A stretch of DNA of 64,000 nt from Neptunitalea lumnitzerae (lineage in GTDB: Bacteria; Bacteroidota; Bacteroidia; Flavobacteriales; Flavobacteriaceae): positions 62,001 to 126,000 of the forward strand of contig NZ_BRVO01000005.1 of the NCBI RefSeq assembly GCF_027924185.1, read 5' to 3'. Within the stretch, counting starts at the first letter, position 1. The number at the start of each line of letters is the position of its first letter. The notes beneath the pieces are model-generated. The model was not told the origin of the DNA and made no database searches. It saw only the letters and a list, made by a program, of their open reading frames with translations. Of the stretch, positions 1 through 9,688 are shown piece after piece. The translations under genes and the position numbers were made by a program.

Positions 1-1
1 A

Positions 2-289
2 GATTTAGATATCATCCATTTGAATGCGCCTTCAGGTGGGTTTAGAACTAAGTTTGTCCATGAATGGGATGCAGACCAATTGCAACCTAAACCGTCACCT
101 ACAGTAATGTATGTTAGAAAAAAGTATAGTACTCAAGAGCAGTTAAACTCTTATAAAACAACCTTACTATTAAAGTATTATAAAGATCAGTCTATAAAAA
201 ATGTGATTACGTATTATAAGACATTTCAAAAAATGTGGGAACGTAGTATATTTTGGGCGCAACAATTAGATAAGCGAAATGAAGTTTAG
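2..289 (+). CDS. Glycosyltransferase family 2, C-terminal fragment (5' truncated)
   Basis: The reading frame is open from base 2, so the window starts inside this gene; the TTG at 20 is an internal Leu codon rather than a start. The visible part begins DLDIIHLNAPSGGFRTKF and ends in a basic helical tail of about 60 residues. This resembles the C-terminal end of GT-A type glycosyltransferases, but the nucleotide-sugar and DxD motifs lie outside the window. It overlaps the next glycosyltransferase by 11 bp (start 279, stop 287-289), so it belongs to the same polysaccharide operon. The family call rests mostly on context and would need the upstream sequence. Confidence 0.55.
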   Translation, partial: DLDIIHLNAPSGGFRTKFVHEWDADQLQPKPSPTVMYVRKKYSTQEQLNSYKTTLLLKYYKDQSIKNVITYYKTFQKMWERSIFWAQQLDKRNEV

Positions 290-1274
290 TTTAATTATTT
301 GCACATATAAAAGGAGAGAAGCTATTGCTCACTTAATGCAATCTGTAGTAATCCAAACAGTATATCCTGATGAGGTATTGATTATAGATGGTTCTCCTGA
401 TGATGATACCAACGAGTATTTTAGTACAACTTCATTTAAAAATTTAAAGTACTATAAAGTACCAGCAGATCAAAGAGGACTTACTAAGCAAAGAAATTTT
501 GGTATAGCTAAGATAGATAAGGATATTGAAGCAGTTTGCTTTTTAGATGACGATACAGTTTTAGAACCTGATTATTTTAGTGAAGTAATTAAAGTATTCA
601 ACAACAACCCTGATGTTACTGGTGTTGGTGGTGTAGCTATTAATGAAAATAGGTGGGAAGAGAAAAAGGAAGGTGTGTTTTACGATTCTAAAAAGTATTA
701 TGAGTTTGAAGGGTATGTTTGTAAAGAGGGTACTAGAAATGTGGCAAGAAACTATTTAGGGTTGTCATCACATTTGCCTCCAGGTCAAATGCCTGAGTAT
801 TCTCATGGTAGAACTATGGGGTACCCTTTAACAGATAAATTTTATGAGGTAGATTTGCTTGTAGGTATGTCAATGGCGTATAGAGTTAATGTTTTAAAAA
901 ACATTAAGTTCTCTACCTATTTTGAAGGATACGGACTATACGAAGATGCTGATTTTAGTTTGAGAGCTTTGACCTTTGGTAAAAATGTTATTGCCACTAG
1001 TGCAAAGCTCAACCATTATCATAATGCGGCAGGCAGACCAAACAAATACAAATACGGTAAAATGGTAACCATTAATGGTTGGTATGTTTGGCGTATAAAG
1101 TACCCTAAACCGTCGGTTAAGGCAAAATTAAAGTGGTTTGCAATTACTTGGGTGCTTATCATGGTAAGAGCTACAAATATTATAACCACTTCTAAAAGAA
1201 AAGAAGCGTTTACTGAAACTATGGGTAGAGTTGCAGGGTGTATTAGTTTATTAATTAACAAACCAACACACTAA
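279..1274 (+). CDS. Glycosyltransferase family 2
   Basis: 331 aa GT-A fold transferase, expected to add a sugar from a nucleotide donor to a growing lipid-linked glycan at the cytoplasmic face. The N-terminus FSLIICTYKR is the typical GT2 opening. The metal-binding acidic motif FLDDD lies at about residues 89-92 and a catalytic-type YEDADFS at about 221-227. A hydrophobic stretch near residues 285-300 (WFAITWVLIMVRA) may sit on the membrane. The ATG overlaps the previous stop and the next gene follows after 2 bp, so it is inside the polysaccharide operon. Donor and acceptor cannot be read from sequence. Confidence 0.88.
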   Translation: MKFSLIICTYKRREAIAHLMQSVVIQTVYPDEVLIIDGSPDDDTNEYFSTTSFKNLKYYKVPADQRGLTKQRNFGIAKIDKDIEAVCFLDDDTVLEPDYFSEVIKVFNNNPDVTGVGGVAINENRWEEKKEGVFYDSKKYYEFEGYVCKEGTRNVARNYLGLSSHLPPGQMPEYSHGRTMGYPLTDKFYEVDLLVGMSMAYRVNVLKNIKFSTYFEGYGLYEDADFSLRALTFGKNVIATSAKLNHYHNAAGRPNKYKYGKMVTINGWYVWRIKYPKPSVKAKLKWFAITWVLIMVRATNIITTSKRKEAFTETMGRVAGCISLLINKPTH

Positions 1275-1276
1275 AT

Positions 1277-2389
1277 ATGAAATTTCTAATTGTAACCCAT
1301 GTAGAGCATGTGTATAAAGACGGAAAGTATTATGGGTATGCTCCGTACGTAAGAGAAATGAATATTTGGTTAAAACATGTAGATGAGGTGCTTATTGTGG
1401 CACCACTTTCTAAACGTGCTATTACAGCTATAGAAATACCTTATGAACATAGCCATATAGACTTTAAAGCTGTACCTGCATTTTCTCTAACTTCGGGTAA
1501 AGAAATAATTAAAACATTATTTAATTTACCCATGTTGTTATGGACAATTTTTAGGTATATGAGAAAAACTGATCATATACATTTAAGATGTCCAGGTAAT
1601 ATGGGACTGCTTGGTTGTATAGTTCAAATATGCTTTCCTAAGAAAACTAAAACAGCCAAATATGCAGGTAATTGGGACCCTAATAGTAATCAGCCTGCAT
1701 CATATAGATTACAAAAGAAAATTTTAAAAAGTACCTTGCTAACCAAGAACATGAATACTCTGGTATATGGTGATTGGCCAAATAGTACAAAGAATATAAA
1801 GTCTTTTTTTACAGCAACTTACTATGAGAAAGATAAACAACCTCTAAAGGCGAAACTGTATACAAACCATATAAAGTTTTTGTTTGTAGGTACACTATCT
1901 GTGGGTAAGCAACCAAAATATGTAATACAGTTAGTGCAAGGGCTCAAAAAAAAAGGATATGATGTTAGTTTAGATGTTTTTGGAGATGGAGTACTTCGTA
2001 ATGAATTGGAAACATTTATAGCGGCAGAGCAAATAGCCTCTTATATTACGTTGCATGGTAATAAAACCAAGACAGAAATTGAAAATGCTTATAAAGAAAG
2101 CCATTTTATGGTATTGCCCTCTAAAAGTGAGGGGTGGCCAAAAGTTGTTGCAGAAGCAATGTTTTGGGGATGTATACCGGTAGTGACGCCAATTTCATGT
2201 GTACCTTATATGCTAGCAGAAGGGCAAAGAGGTGTGTTACTTTCTATGCAGTTAGAGCAAGATGTAGAAGCTGTGAAAAATGTGATGATTAATACCGATA
2301 AGTGCACAGCAATAAGAAAAGAAGGTAGTGAGTGGTCTAGAACATATACGTTAGATTATTTTGAAGCAGAAATTGTAAAACTACTATAG
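1277..2389 (+). CDS. Glycosyltransferase family 4
   Basis: 370 aa GT-B fold transferase. The N-terminal Rossmann half begins FLIVTHVEHVYKDG. The C-terminal donor half has FLFVGTLSVGKQPKYV and then the retaining GT4 E-x7-E motif in SEGWPKVVAEAM followed by GCIPVVT. It lies 2 bp after the GT2 gene and 10 bp before another GT4 gene, as expected for the polysaccharide operon. Likely a cytoplasmic or peripheral-membrane enzyme building one linkage of the repeat unit; the sugar is unknown. Confidence 0.88.
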   Translation: MKFLIVTHVEHVYKDGKYYGYAPYVREMNIWLKHVDEVLIVAPLSKRAITAIEIPYEHSHIDFKAVPAFSLTSGKEIIKTLFNLPMLLWTIFRYMRKTDHIHLRCPGNMGLLGCIVQICFPKKTKTAKYAGNWDPNSNQPASYRLQKKILKSTLLTKNMNTLVYGDWPNSTKNIKSFFTATYYEKDKQPLKAKLYTNHIKFLFVGTLSVGKQPKYVIQLVQGLKKKGYDVSLDVFGDGVLRNELETFIAAEQIASYITLHGNKTKTEIENAYKESHFMVLPSKSEGWPKVVAEAMFWGCIPVVTPISCVPYMLAEGQRGVLLSMQLEQDVEAVKNVMINTDKCTAIRKEGSEWSRTYTLDYFEAEIVKLL

Positions 2390-2399
2390 TAAAACACAG

Positions 2400-3473
2400 A
2401 TGAGAGTAGTTCAATTAATAGATAGTTTAGATATTGGAGGTGCAGAGCGTATGGCTGTAAATATTGCTAATGGTCTTGCTGAGTGTAATCACTTTTCTGG
2501 GTTAGTAAGTACTAGGAAAGAAGGTGAACTTAAGGAAAAGATTAGCGATAAAGTATCTTATTTGTTTTTACAAAGACAGAAAACTCTTGATATTGGTGCT
2601 GTTTTAAGATTAAAAAATTATTTAAAGCAACATAAAATAGAAATAATACATGCGCATAGCAGTTCTTATTTTGTAGCTGTACTTGCCAAAGTATTTTATC
2701 CATCTGTTAAAATTGTATGGCACGATCATTATGGTAAAAGCGAATATTTAGCAGAAAGACCTGCGGGTGTTTTGAAAGCTTTCAAATTTGGTATTCATGC
2801 TGTCATATCTGTAAACGAACAGTTGGCAAAATGGGCTAGGGAGGTAGTTGGTTTTAAAAAGGCTTGCTACGTGTCTAATTTTGCTTATTTAGAAGATGAT
2901 AAAGTACTGCTAACAAAGTTAAAGGGTACTGAAGGTAAAAGAATTTTATGCTTGGCAAATTACAGGCCTCAGAAAGATCATAAAAACTTATTAAGAGCTT
3001 TTGAGCAGCTACATGAGCAACACCCAGATTGGACATTACATTTGGTAGGGAAGAACTTTAACGATGCCTATGCTGATGAAATAGCACATTTGATAAAGGA
3101 GGCTACATTAGAAGATAGGGTGTTTATGTATGGTAGCAGAACAGATACTAAAAATATTTTAGAACAGGCTACCATTGGTGTTTTAGCATCTGAGTCAGAA
3201 GGCTTACCTTTGGCGTTATTAGAATACGGACTAATGAAGTTGCCCGTAGTAGTAACAAAAGTGGGAGAATGCAGTACAGTAGTGAAAAATAATGAAAATG
3301 GGTTGTTAGTACCACCTAAAAATAATGAGTTACTATGTGTAGCTATGTCAACTTTGATTGCAGAAAATGACAAGCGCATTAGTTTAGGAGCACAATTATA
3401 TGAAACGGTACAAAACCATTATGGTCAAAATCAATATTTACAAAGATTGATTACAATTTATGAACAAGCTTAA
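2400..3473 (+). CDS. Glycosyltransferase family 4
   Basis: 357 aa GT-B transferase. The glycine-rich acceptor loop LDIGGAERMAVNIANGL near residues 12-28 is a hallmark of GT4. The donor half shows LANYRPQKDHKNLLRA and the E-x7-E motif in SEGLPLALLE at about residue 265, then LPVVVTKVGE. It overlaps the downstream polymerase-like gene by 14 bp (3460-3473), suggesting translational coupling. It probably adds a sugar during assembly of the same glycan as its neighbours. Confidence 0.9.
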   Translation: MRVVQLIDSLDIGGAERMAVNIANGLAECNHFSGLVSTRKEGELKEKISDKVSYLFLQRQKTLDIGAVLRLKNYLKQHKIEIIHAHSSSYFVAVLAKVFYPSVKIVWHDHYGKSEYLAERPAGVLKAFKFGIHAVISVNEQLAKWAREVVGFKKACYVSNFAYLEDDKVLLTKLKGTEGKRILCLANYRPQKDHKNLLRAFEQLHEQHPDWTLHLVGKNFNDAYADEIAHLIKEATLEDRVFMYGSRTDTKNILEQATIGVLASESEGLPLALLEYGLMKLPVVVTKVGECSTVVKNNENGLLVPPKNNELLCVAMSTLIAENDKRISLGAQLYETVQNHYGQNQYLQRLITIYEQA

Positions 3474-4851
3474 AGCACGCACAGGGCAATATTATACTGA
3501 GGTTTTATGGTTGCTAATTCATATTGGTTTAGGCATGCTATTCTCGTTTGCTAAACCATTAGCAAAACTGTATGTGCCTATTATTTTGGCATTGGGTTTT
3601 ATATTTATATTTAAAAGTAGAAATAAAAACCATGAGGTGTTAATGGTATGTGCTTATATGGCAGGTGCTGATGTTTTTATGAGAATGACAAGCGGATTGT
3701 TTTTCTCAGAGCTCATGAAGTATATTATTATTGTATACATGGTTTTGGGGATAGTTTATAATAATATTAGTAAGCCAGCCTTTTTGTATATTGTATATAT
3801 ACTCCTTCTTATACCAGGTATCTATATGTCTGGTATTAATATTTTAAATTATGAGGCAGAATTTAGAAAGGTAATAGCCTTTAATTTAAGTGGGCCAGTA
3901 TGTACAGGTGTTTGTGCTATTTATTGTATTAATAAAACTGTGTCTTATCAAGAATTAAGCAGAATTTTATATTGGTTTTTATTGCCTATAGTAAGTATGA
4001 CTTCCTATATGGCATTGTACAAATCAGATCTTTCTTCTTTATTTTTAAACACGACTTCTAATTTTGGAGCTTCAGGGGGGTATGGACCTAACCAAGTAAG
4101 TGTGGCATTAGGGGTTGGTATATTTATATTATTATATCGATTTTTATTATGCTCTGAGAAAATCTGGCTAAAAGCCATTAATGCAGCATTAATGGGGTAT
4201 ATGATATATCGTGGATTACTAACTTTTTCCAGGGGAGGCATCTTAACTGCTGCCGCTGCAATTGTACCATTTTTAGGTTTTTTATATCTTAGTTTAGGGG
4301 ATAAACTGAAGAAAAGTTTGTTTAAAACTCTTGGAGTTTTATCGTTATTACTTCTAATAGTTTGGGGGTATTCTAATATTGTATCTAATGGTTTGTTAGA
4401 AAAACGATACAACAACCAAGATGCGCTAGGAAGAGAAAAGGAAGACGCTTTAGGAGGTAGAGAAGAGCTTATTGCTTATGAGCTTGAGGCATTTAATGAG
4501 AATCCATTTTTGGGTATTGGTGTAGGTAATAATAAATTCTACAGAGAAGATGAATCGGGTATTGAGGCTGCATCGCATAATGAAATAACCAGGTTATTAG
4601 CAGAACATGGCATGCTAGGTTTTTTAGCTTTTTCAATCTTATTTATAACACCTTTAGCTAGGTTTTGGTTTTATCATAGGAACCCGTTAGCATTATCATT
4701 TTTCATATTTTGGTTTTTAACCATTAACCATAATGCTACACGTATTTCAGTGCCAACATTTTTATATGCTTTATCCGTAATAACCTTATATAATGACAAT
4801 AGCAAAAAAGAATCTACTGTACATAGGGAACAAGCTATCGGGGAAGGGTAA
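3460..4851 (+). CDS. O-antigen polymerase/ligase-like membrane protein (Wzy_C)
   Basis: 463 aa with about 10-12 hydrophobic segments. A periplasmic loop in the C-terminal third carries ENPFLGIGVGNN followed by SHNEITRLLAEHGMLGFL, the arrangement typical of the Wzy/WaaL family (O-antigen ligase/polymerase domain). It would polymerise or transfer lipid-linked oligosaccharide at the periplasmic face of the inner membrane. It is the only polymerase-like gene in the visible part of the cluster, so polymerase (Wzy) is more likely than ligase, but sequence alone does not separate the two. Its 3' end overlaps the next gene by 59 bp. Confidence 0.8.
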   Translation: MNKLKARTGQYYTEVLWLLIHIGLGMLFSFAKPLAKLYVPIILALGFIFIFKSRNKNHEVLMVCAYMAGADVFMRMTSGLFFSELMKYIIIVYMVLGIVYNNISKPAFLYIVYILLLIPGIYMSGINILNYEAEFRKVIAFNLSGPVCTGVCAIYCINKTVSYQELSRILYWFLLPIVSMTSYMALYKSDLSSLFLNTTSNFGASGGYGPNQVSVALGVGIFILLYRFLLCSEKIWLKAINAALMGYMIYRGLLTFSRGGILTAAAAIVPFLGFLYLSLGDKLKKSLFKTLGVLSLLLLIVWGYSNIVSNGLLEKRYNNQDALGREKEDALGGREELIAYELEAFNENPFLGIGVGNNKFYREDESGIEAASHNEITRLLAEHGMLGFLAFSILFITPLARFWFYHRNPLALSFFIFWFLTINHNATRISVPTFLYALSVITLYNDNSKKESTVHREQAIGEG

Positions 4852-5815
4852 AACTGTAACCACCATAGAGGAGCTTGGAAGTAGACTAGAGCTGCAGGGA
4901 TATGCGGTTACCTATGCATCATCAGTTTCTAATAAGTTACTTAGAATGTTGCACATGGTTTATGTGTTTTTAAAGGAAGCCAAAACTACTAATGTGGTTT
5001 TAATAGATACTTACAGTACTTCTAATTTTTACTATGCTGTAATTATAGGTAGGTTGTGTACGTTATACAAAGTGTCATACATTCCTATACTACATGGAGG
5101 GAATTTGGAAATTAGATTAAAAAACAATCCTAAACTTTCGAGTCATTTATTTAAAAATTCGAAAACCAACGTAGCCCCATCTAAATTTTTAGAGTCGGTT
5201 TTTCTTAACTATGGTTTTCACGTAGTTCATATACCAAATGCACTAGAAATAGAAAATTACCCATATAAAAAACGTCTGAATTTACAATGTAAATTATTAT
5301 GGGTGCGTTCTTTTGCAACCTTATATAACCCTGAGATGGCAGTAAAGGTTTGTGAACAATTAAACAGTAGTGGTGTAAATGCTACTTTATGTATGGTGGG
5401 GCCAGATAAAGATGGAAGTTTAGAAACTTGCAAAAGCTATGCAGAATCACATAACATACCAGTAACCTTTACAGGTAAATTAGCAAAAGAAGAATGGATA
5501 GCAATGGCAGCTGATTACGATATTTTTATAAATACAACTACTATAGATAATACCCCGGTAAGTGTGCTAGAGGCTATGGCACTAGGATTGCCAGTGGTAT
5601 CTACCAATGTAGGAGGAGTTCCGTTTATGATAGAAAACGGTGAAAATGGATTGTTGGTTACATCTGGTAATGTTGAAGAAATGGTAGCAGCAATCAATAG
5701 ATTATTAGTTTCAACTACTTTAGTAGAAACAATAACTGATAATGCCAAGCAATATACAGACCAGGTAGACTGGGAAGTGGTTAAAGATAAATGGAACACT
5801 GTTTTACAAGGTTAA
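4793..5815 (+). CDS. Glycosyltransferase family 4
   Basis: 340 aa GT-B transferase. The N-terminus KNLLYIGNKLSGKGKTVTTI fits the acceptor-binding loop, which supports the start at 4793 even though it gives a 59 bp overlap with the polymerase-like gene. The C-terminal half has LWVRSFATLYNPEMAVKV, VGPDKDG and DNTPVSVLEAMALGLPVVST. The first Glu of the usual E-x7-E motif is Asp here (DNTPVSVLE). Stop and the next start are adjacent (5815/5816). Acts in surface polysaccharide synthesis; specificity unknown. Confidence 0.87.
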   Translation: MTIAKKNLLYIGNKLSGKGKTVTTIEELGSRLELQGYAVTYASSVSNKLLRMLHMVYVFLKEAKTTNVVLIDTYSTSNFYYAVIIGRLCTLYKVSYIPILHGGNLEIRLKNNPKLSSHLFKNSKTNVAPSKFLESVFLNYGFHVVHIPNALEIENYPYKKRLNLQCKLLWVRSFATLYNPEMAVKVCEQLNSSGVNATLCMVGPDKDGSLETCKSYAESHNIPVTFTGKLAKEEWIAMAADYDIFINTTTIDNTPVSVLEAMALGLPVVSTNVGGVPFMIENGENGLLVTSGNVEEMVAAINRLLVSTTLVETITDNAKQYTDQVDWEVVKDKWNTVLQG

Positions 5816-7102
5816 ATGAATTTTTCAGAAAAGCTATATACACTAGGTGAGAGGTATAGAAACCCAAGTATTTCAGAACATTATAAATTTCTGAAAAATT
5901 CGGAACAATGGTCTCTGTCTGAGTTAGAAGTATATCAATTAAACCAATTAAAAAAGCTTATAAAACATGCTTATGAAACGGTACCTTATTATAAGTATTT
6001 ATGGGATACCGTTAGTCTTAAGCCTTCTGATATTCAAACGTTAGAAGATTTGACTAAAGTGCCTGTTTTGTCTAAGAAAGACTTACTTACAAATACAGAG
6101 GCATTACATAGCACCCAAAGTTTTAAAAAAACATTTTTAGCAGTAACTTCAGGCACTTCTGGTAATAGCTTAAAGTTTCAAAGAGAAGAATCGGCAGACT
6201 CCTTTAATAGAGCATCTATCAAAAGAGGATATAGCTGGTACCTTGTAAAACCTTGGGAGTATAACGGGTATTTTTGGGGCTTCAACTTTAGTAAATTGGC
6301 TATATTGAAAACTAGGAGTTTAGATGCTTTACAAAATAGGTTTAGACTTTTTAGTTATGAGAAGAAAAATCTGGTAAAGTTTTCTAAAAAACTTCAAAGA
6401 GCAAGTTATATTCATGGATATTCTTCTATGATTTACCAAACGGCAAAAATGATTTTAGAAGAGAATTTACCGAAGCCTACAAACTTAAAAATGGTTAAAG
6501 GTACTTCTGAAAAAATTTATGAGAGTTACAAACCCATTGTAAAGGAAGCTTTTGGGCTACCTATAATTAGTGAATATGGAGCAACGGAATCTGGTATTAT
6601 AGCTTTTGAATGTCCGCATGGAAATATGCATGTGAATATGGAAGGTGTTATTGTAGAAAAGATTGATGAGAAGATTGTTGTAACCAATTTGCAGTTATTC
6701 AAATTTCCTGTTATTCGTTATGAGTTAGGTGATTATATAGCTTTAGCAGCGGATGATTACCAGTGTAAATGTGGTATGAAACATGCTGTAATTAAAGAAG
6801 TGACGGGAAGAGTAGGGGAAGCTGTAAAAGGTTATAAAAATGAGTATCCGAGCTTGTATTTTTATTATATTTTTAAAAACTTGTCAAGCCAACATAAATT
6901 AAATTTAACGTACTATATTGAACAACGTAAGAAGGGTGAACTGCATTTTTTTCTTGAAGAGTCTATAAGCAAAGGAGAGCAAGATTTGTTGGAGAAAGAA
7001 ATTCGTAAGTATTTTAAGGAAGATGTGGTTTATTTTATCGAAAACAATATTAGTTATTCAAATAGAAATGGTAAAACTAAGAGTTTTAAATCTTATATTT
7101 GA
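5816..7102 (+). CDS. PaaK/CapK-like adenylate-forming enzyme (phenylacetate-CoA ligase family)
   Basis: 428 aa. It has the family P-loop TSGTSGNSLKFQRE at about residues 110-123, the core EYGATESGIIAFECP at about 250-264 and the ligand-binding RYELGDYIAL near 300-310. Homologues in capsule and O-antigen clusters (CapK group) are usually annotated as coenzyme F390 synthetase or phenylacetate-CoA ligase-like; their substrates are mostly untested. Being embedded between a glycosyltransferase and a sugar-phosphate transferase suggests it activates an acid (acyl or amino acid) used to decorate the glycan. That role is inference. It overlaps or abuts both neighbours. Confidence 0.83.
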   Translation: MNFSEKLYTLGERYRNPSISEHYKFLKNSEQWSLSELEVYQLNQLKKLIKHAYETVPYYKYLWDTVSLKPSDIQTLEDLTKVPVLSKKDLLTNTEALHSTQSFKKTFLAVTSGTSGNSLKFQREESADSFNRASIKRGYSWYLVKPWEYNGYFWGFNFSKLAILKTRSLDALQNRFRLFSYEKKNLVKFSKKLQRASYIHGYSSMIYQTAKMILEENLPKPTNLKMVKGTSEKIYESYKPIVKEAFGLPIISEYGATESGIIAFECPHGNMHVNMEGVIVEKIDEKIVVTNLQLFKFPVIRYELGDYIALAADDYQCKCGMKHAVIKEVTGRVGEAVKGYKNEYPSLYFYYIFKNLSSQHKLNLTYYIEQRKKGELHFFLEESISKGEQDLLEKEIRKYFKEDVVYFIENNISYSNRNGKTKSFKSYI

Positions 7103-7107
7103 CCCCT

Positions 7108-8493
7108 ATGGCTCCAGCAAAAAGTAAAATGCATTTTGAACTATCAGAACGTATTGTCTTATTACGAATACTTGATAATTTGAGTATTTTTTTAGGACTG
7201 TTCTTAGTAGGTGAAATTTTTCAGTTTGATTATTTTCTTTTGAGTTCTCAAAACTGGTATTGGATATTTGTTTTATTACTGTATTATAACATATTTGCTA
7301 CTGTTTTAGAAATGTATAATTTGCAAAAAGCCAGTAGGGTAGACCAAATTATTCAAAACGTGGTGGTGGTTGCTTCGTTAACTACTTTAATATTCTTACT
7401 GACGCCATTTTTTACTCCGGTGTTGCCAGATAATAGAATGCAGTTGGTGTATTTTTATTTGGCCGTAACCATTTCTTTATTAATATGGCGTTATTGCTAT
7501 GTGTTTTTTGTATCCTCTCCACGATTTTATAAATCGGTTTTAATTGTGGGTACTGCATCTGAGATAGATTTAATAATACAAACCATAAGACACGAAGCTC
7601 CTACTTTCTTTATTGCAGGTGCTATAGTTACTAATAATAAAGAGATAAAAATTCCAGTAAAGATTATCAATCCTGATGATTTATTTGATCTGATTGAAAC
7701 AGAGAAAATATCTGAAATTATTGTAGCATCAAATGTTGGCGTAGAGTTTCCTGAAAAAATTGTAGATAGTCTTATTCGCTTATTAGAGCAAGGAGTGCCT
7801 ATTAAAGAATATACGCAAGTATATGAAGATTTAACAGCTAGAGTACCTGTACAATATGTAGGAAAGGATTTCTATAAGTATTTTCCTTTTAGTAGAAGCA
7901 ATCAAAACAGATTATACTTGTTCTTTAGCAGAGTATTAGATATAGTATTGGCATTTATGGGACTTTTAGTTTTCTGTTTTTTTATTCCTGTAGTTCTAAT
8001 AGGGAATCTTATCGGAAATAAAGGGCCTCTTTTCTACAATCAAGAGCGTATAGGTAAAAATGGAAAGTCTTTTAAAATATTTAAGTTGAGAAGTATGGTA
8101 GTTGATGCTGAAAAGCAAGGAGCTGTTTGGGCACAACAAAACGATCCTCGTATTACACCTTTTGGTCATTTCTTAAGAAAATCTCGTTTAGACGAAATGC
8201 CTCAGTTTATCAATGTATTGAAAGGAGAAATGAGTATGATTGGACCTAGGCCAGAACGCCCTATTTTTGTAAGCGATTTGTCTAAGGTAATTCCGTTTTA
8301 TGAAGTTAGACATATGATAAAACCTGGAGTTACAGGTTGGGCGCAGGTAAGTACCGAGTACGGTGATTCAGAAGAAGATAGTCTTAAGAAACTACAATAC
8401 GACTTATATTATATAAAACATAGGAGTGCTTTTATGGATTTTAATATCATATTTAAAACCTTAAGTACCATTTTGTTCTATAGAGGAAGATAA
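7108..8493 (+). CDS. Polyprenyl-phosphate sugar-1-phosphate transferase (exopolysaccharide initiating enzyme)
   Basis: About 461 aa. The N-terminal half has four or five membrane segments and a CoA-binding-like Rossmann region (SVLIVGTASEIDLII). The C-terminal half is a bacterial sugar transferase domain with KIFKLRSM, SRLDEMPQFINVLKGEMS, IGPRPERP and PGVTGWAQV. These enzymes transfer a sugar-1-phosphate to undecaprenyl phosphate and start repeat-unit synthesis. I chose the ATG at 7108; an in-frame TTG at 7099 overlaps the previous stop (7100-7102). It is the last gene of the operon, a common place for the initiating transferase in Bacteroidetes clusters. Confidence 0.9.
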   Translation: MAPAKSKMHFELSERIVLLRILDNLSIFLGLFLVGEIFQFDYFLLSSQNWYWIFVLLLYYNIFATVLEMYNLQKASRVDQIIQNVVVVASLTTLIFLLTPFFTPVLPDNRMQLVYFYLAVTISLLIWRYCYVFFVSSPRFYKSVLIVGTASEIDLIIQTIRHEAPTFFIAGAIVTNNKEIKIPVKIINPDDLFDLIETEKISEIIVASNVGVEFPEKIVDSLIRLLEQGVPIKEYTQVYEDLTARVPVQYVGKDFYKYFPFSRSNQNRLYLFFSRVLDIVLAFMGLLVFCFFIPVVLIGNLIGNKGPLFYNQERIGKNGKSFKIFKLRSMVVDAEKQGAVWAQQNDPRITPFGHFLRKSRLDEMPQFINVLKGEMSMIGPRPERPIFVSDLSKVIPFYEVRHMIKPGVTGWAQVSTEYGDSEEDSLKKLQYDLYYIKHRSAFMDFNIIFKTLSTILFYRGR

Positions 8494-8571
8494 ACTTTTA
8501 TCTTGTTCTTCACTCGGTAAACAATATCTTAGTTAAATTAGAGTTTATATATCAGTTGAAAAATAAGATAT

Positions 8572-9654
8572 TTGCAAAAAATAAATATATCATTGAAACC
8601 ATTAATAGCCATTTTTTCTTTCTTTACAATTTCTGTTTGTTTTGGGCAAACTACTACTTATTCTAACGAGTTTATGAATATAGGGGTAGATGCCAGAGCG
8701 TTAGGGATGGGTAATGCAGTTGTGGCACATACCAATGATGTAAATTCTGGGTATTGGAATCCTGCGGGATTAATTCACTTAGAAGATAAGCAAATAGCTT
8801 TAATGCATGCCGCGTACTTTGCTAATATAGCACAGTATGACTATGTTGGTTTTGCAGTACCAATAGACCATTATAGTGCTATGGGTGTATCGTTAATTCG
8901 TTTTGGGGTTGATGATATTATGAATACTACACAGTTGATAGATAGCGAAGGAAATATAGATTACAATAGAATTTCATTGTTTTCTGCAGCAGATTACGGA
9001 CTTATATTTTCATATACGAGAACTCCTAAAACGAATGATTATCTATCCTATGGAGGAAATGCCAAAGTAATACACCGAGTAATTGGGGATTTTGCAAGCT
9101 CTTGGGGTTTTGGCTTTGATTTAGCAGTTCAATATCAAAAAGATGATTGGTCTTTTGGTATTATGGTAAGAGATATTACTACTACTTATAACACTTGGCA
9201 AATAGATGAGGATATATTTGATGGAGTAAGTGACCAAATACCAGCACAAGATATTCCTGAGACTACCGAGATTACATTACCCAAAGCTCAACTAGGAGTA
9301 AGTAGAAAATTTGAATTTGGGTTTGATTATACCTTATTAGCTGAGGTAGACTTGAATATGCGTTTTGCCCAGACCAATGATATTATTTCTGGAAAGTCAA
9401 TGAGTTTAACACCAGCTACTGGTTTTGAGTTTGGATATCGCAATATGGTTTTTCTAAGAGGAGGAGTGGGTAACTTCCAAAATGAGTTACAATTAGATGG
9501 CTCTGAAAATGTTAGTTTTCAGCCTAATATTGGGGTAGGGTTTAAATATAAAAGTATTCAAGTAGATTATGCACTAACCGATATTGGTGACCAAAGTGCG
9601 GCTATTTATTCAAATGTTTTTTCTGTAAAAGTTGATTGGAAATTATTCAGATAG
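8572..9654 (+). CDS. PorV/PorQ-family outer-membrane beta-barrel protein
   Basis: Up to 360 aa. A signal peptide (PLIAIFSFFTISVCFG, cleaved before QTT) is followed by the family signature VDARALGMGNAV and then YWNPAGL, and by alternating barrel-type strands ending in an aromatic-rich C-terminus (VDWKLF). PorV/PorQ proteins are outer-membrane components or relatives of type IX secretion; many Flavobacteria encode several paralogues of unknown role. The start is uncertain: only TTG codons are available (8572 or 8593), because a stop lies at 8557-8559. The sequence at 8567-8574 resembles a -7 element, which would favour 8593. Confidence 0.8.
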   Translation: MQKINISLKPLIAIFSFFTISVCFGQTTTYSNEFMNIGVDARALGMGNAVVAHTNDVNSGYWNPAGLIHLEDKQIALMHAAYFANIAQYDYVGFAVPIDHYSAMGVSLIRFGVDDIMNTTQLIDSEGNIDYNRISLFSAADYGLIFSYTRTPKTNDYLSYGGNAKVIHRVIGDFASSWGFGFDLAVQYQKDDWSFGIMVRDITTTYNTWQIDEDIFDGVSDQIPAQDIPETTEITLPKAQLGVSRKFEFGFDYTLLAEVDLNMRFAQTNDIISGKSMSLTPATGFEFGYRNMVFLRGGVGNFQNELQLDGSENVSFQPNIGVGFKYKSIQVDYALTDIGDQSAAIYSNVFSVKVDWKLFR

Positions 9655-9688
9655 GTATATCTTTAAGCTCAGAAACTAACTATACTTA

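Noticed and set aside
8494..8571. An upstream ATG for the PorV/PorQ-like gene
   Set aside because: An in-frame stop at 8557-8559 rules out any start before it; only TTG codons remain.
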